A DNA stretch of 7,445 bases from Bacteroidales bacterium UBA5235 (GTDB taxonomy: Bacteria > Bacteroidota > Bacteroidia > Bacteroidales > VadinHA17). Shown one piece after another: positions 6,264 through 7,445 of this stretch. The translations under genes were made by a program, and so were the position numbers. The stretch is taken from NCBI GenBank assembly GCA_002409145.1, contig DHUL01000018.1:14743-22187 (forward strand), in the 5' to 3' direction. The notes beneath the pieces were generated by a model. It worked only from the letters and a program-made list of their open reading frames with translations, was not told the origin of the DNA and did not search any database. Numbering within the stretch: position 1 is the first letter of the stretch; every line of letters begins with the position of its first letter.

Positions 6264-7412
6264 ATGGCGAGGGATATCAGCGAACTTATCAAGGAGCTTC
6301 TTTTAAAGCATGACTGTGTCATTATTCCGGGGTTTGGTGCGTTCATCGGAAATTATTTTCCTGCCCGCACTGACCGGAAGGAGGGTCTCTTTGAACCACC
6401 TTCAAGGAAGATCACCTTCAACCGTCACCTCACCGGGAATGACGGGTTGCTGATAGGGCATGTATCTGCTGTGACAGGAACCGGATACGGAGAAGCACGT
6501 GATATTGTGAACAACTGGTCCGGGGAGCTGAGATGCAAAATCATGACCGGCAATCCGGTGATGATTGACCACCTGGGAACTTTCTCGCTGAATTATGACC
6601 GGGCGATAGTATTTGAACCTGACCTCACCGTTAATTACCTCCTTTCGTCATACGGCCTCAGCGCCTATCACCGGAATCCGGTAAGTGGTTTTGACGTCAG
6701 GAAAATGGCTATTGAAAAACGTTATGCGCCTGCCGTGAGCCAACCCTCGATGAGAAGTCTGCTTACCAGGGCCGCAGTGATAATACCTGTGCTTGTAGCT
6801 CTTGCGCTCGTACCATTTAATGACCGGATATTCAGAAGCAATATTGAGGAATCAAACCTCAATCCCCTGGCCAGGGCTGAGCTCGAATTCAACCGTGAAC
6901 AGATTGATGCCGACAGGTCAGCTGCAGCAGCTGAGGTCAATATAACCGGGGATACAGGCACTGCGGAAAATACAGTCAATGAGATGAAAGCTTCTCTCGG
7001 CCTGACTGTTCGGGATTCTGGACCGGTTGCCAGCTCAGCCGGGGCAGAGACCAGACCCACCCGGGAGGCTACAACCGTGCCTGTAAAGCCTGCAGCCACT
7101 GTTGAAGCGTCGGAGACGAAAGCTGTGCCTGACACGGCGGTGAACAGGCCTCCGGTGAAGAGGACTACTGCTGTTGTGGTGGAAGAGTACAGGTTCATGG
7201 TAATAATAGGCAGTTTCAGGGGCGAGGATAACGCACTTACCATGGTTGAAAAACTCCGCCGTCAGGGCTATGATCCGGAAGTGGCTGGCGGACCTGACGG
7301 GTTCCTCAGGGTTAGCGCACAGGCTTTTCCCACGCTGGACGATGCGAAGGTTACCCTTGAAAAGCTGCGCAAAGAATATCCCGGGGCGTGGGTGTATAAG
7401 GCCAGGCAGTAG
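6264..7412 (+). CDS. HU-CCDC81-like / SPOR domain membrane protein
   Basis: A 382-residue protein with four visible parts. Residues 1-about 150 resemble the tandem HU-like domains (HU-CCDC81 type) found in Bacteroidota: MARDISELIKELLLKHDCVIIPGFGAFIG at the N-terminus, then LTGNDGLLIGHVS (56-68) and PVMIDHLGTFSLN (98-110). One hydrophobic membrane segment lies at about 170-185, with arginines at 164 and 169 before it favouring a cytoplasmic N-terminus. Residues about 195-305 form an Ala/Thr/Val/Pro-rich linker, probably disordered and periplasmic. A SPOR domain follows at about 308-380 (YRFMVIIGSFRGEDNA to GAWVYKARQ). SPOR domains bind glycan strands lacking stem peptides at division sites. 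Burroughs, Aravind and colleagues proposed that HU-SPOR fusions link the chromosome to the envelope during partitioning or division. The ATG at 6264 is preferred over TTG at 6255. The gene diverges from the sugar operon and probably has an unrelated job. Confidence 0.87.
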   Translation: MARDISELIKELLLKHDCVIIPGFGAFIGNYFPARTDRKEGLFEPPSRKITFNRHLTGNDGLLIGHVSAVTGTGYGEARDIVNNWSGELRCKIMTGNPVMIDHLGTFSLNYDRAIVFEPDLTVNYLLSSYGLSAYHRNPVSGFDVRKMAIEKRYAPAVSQPSMRSLLTRAAVIIPVLVALALVPFNDRIFRSNIEESNLNPLARAELEFNREQIDADRSAAAAEVNITGDTGTAENTVNEMKASLGLTVRDSGPVASSAGAETRPTREATTVPVKPAATVEASETKAVPDTAVNRPPVKRTTAVVVEEYRFMVIIGSFRGEDNALTMVEKLRRQGYDPEVAGGPDGFLRVSAQAFPTLDDAKVTLEKLRKEYPGAWVYKARQ

Positions 7413-7445
7413 GCAAGAGTGAAGTCAGCAGTACCAGTCGGCAGT
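7408..7445. repeat. Heptad tandem repeat, AGTCAGC/AGTCGGC family (right copy, cut by window end)
   Basis: The clear part is AGTCAGC (7423-7429), AGTACC (7430-7435), AGTCGGC (7436-7442) and AGT at the window edge. It uses the same modules as the tract at 21-50, in the same strand orientation but a different order. A related unit AGTAGGC (7408-7414) spans the stop codon (TAG, 7410-7412) of the HU-SPOR gene, followed by AAGAGTGA, whose AAGAG also precedes the left copy. The tract probably continues past the window. No terminator hairpin is seen after the gene. Confidence 0.75.

Noticed and set aside
6722..7243. A 173-codon open frame on the minus strand inside the HU-SPOR gene
   Set aside because: It lies antisense to the low-complexity linker and SPOR region, and its Ser/Thr/Val/Ala-rich translation mirrors the biased codons of the real gene. 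It shows no recognisable motif or start signal.

Overview
The window looks like chromosomal DNA of a Bacteroidota bacterium, probably Bacteroidales-like. Three things point there: an HU-CCDC81/SPOR protein, a gene architecture typical of that phylum; an exact TAnnTTTG box (the Bacteroidota -7 promoter element) just upstream of it; and weak or absent Shine-Dalgarno sequences at most starts. No rRNA, tRNA, CRISPR array, transposase or integrase is visible. This assignment is inference from gene content, not from a marker gene.

Layout. Positions 1-93 hold two adjacent heptanucleotide repeat tracts. Six genes then lie on the minus strand from 6159 down to 94, packed as one operon. In transcription order they are a WbpE-type aminotransferase, a WbpD-type N-acetyltransferase, a WbpB-type 3-dehydrogenase, a TviB/WbpO-type UDP-HexNAc 6-dehydrogenase, galE and rfbB. 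Junctions are 5-nt and 7-nt gaps, then ATGA, TGATG and ATGA overlaps. A compact divergent intergenic region (6160-6263) separates the operon from one plus-strand gene (6264-7412). That gene encodes an HU-like DNA-binding domain, a membrane segment, a low-complexity linker and a C-terminal SPOR domain. The window ends in a second copy of the left-end heptad repeat.

How the genes work together. The first four operon genes match, step for step, the Pseudomonas aeruginosa wbp / Bordetella wlb route. UDP-GlcNAc is oxidised at C6, then at C3, transaminated at C3 and N-acetylated, giving UDP-2,3-diacetamido-2,3-dideoxy-D-glucuronic acid. This is a precursor for O-antigen, capsule or other surface glycan. 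The 6-dehydrogenase is of the Vi-antigen type rather than the WbpA/WecC type. galE and rfbB add UDP-Gal(NAc) and dTDP-4-keto-6-deoxyglucose capacity. The 2-epimerase WbpI, rfbA/C/D, glycosyltransferases, flippase and polymerase are not in the window, so this is a precursor cassette and not a whole polysaccharide locus.

The chemistry belongs to known families; I did not find a clearly new enzymatic system. The least explained items are the heptad repeats bracketing the segment (their modules are reordered between the two ends, and one overlaps a stop codon), the predicted chromosome-to-envelope tether protein, and a TCAGG/CCTGA palindromic cluster in the divergent promoter region.
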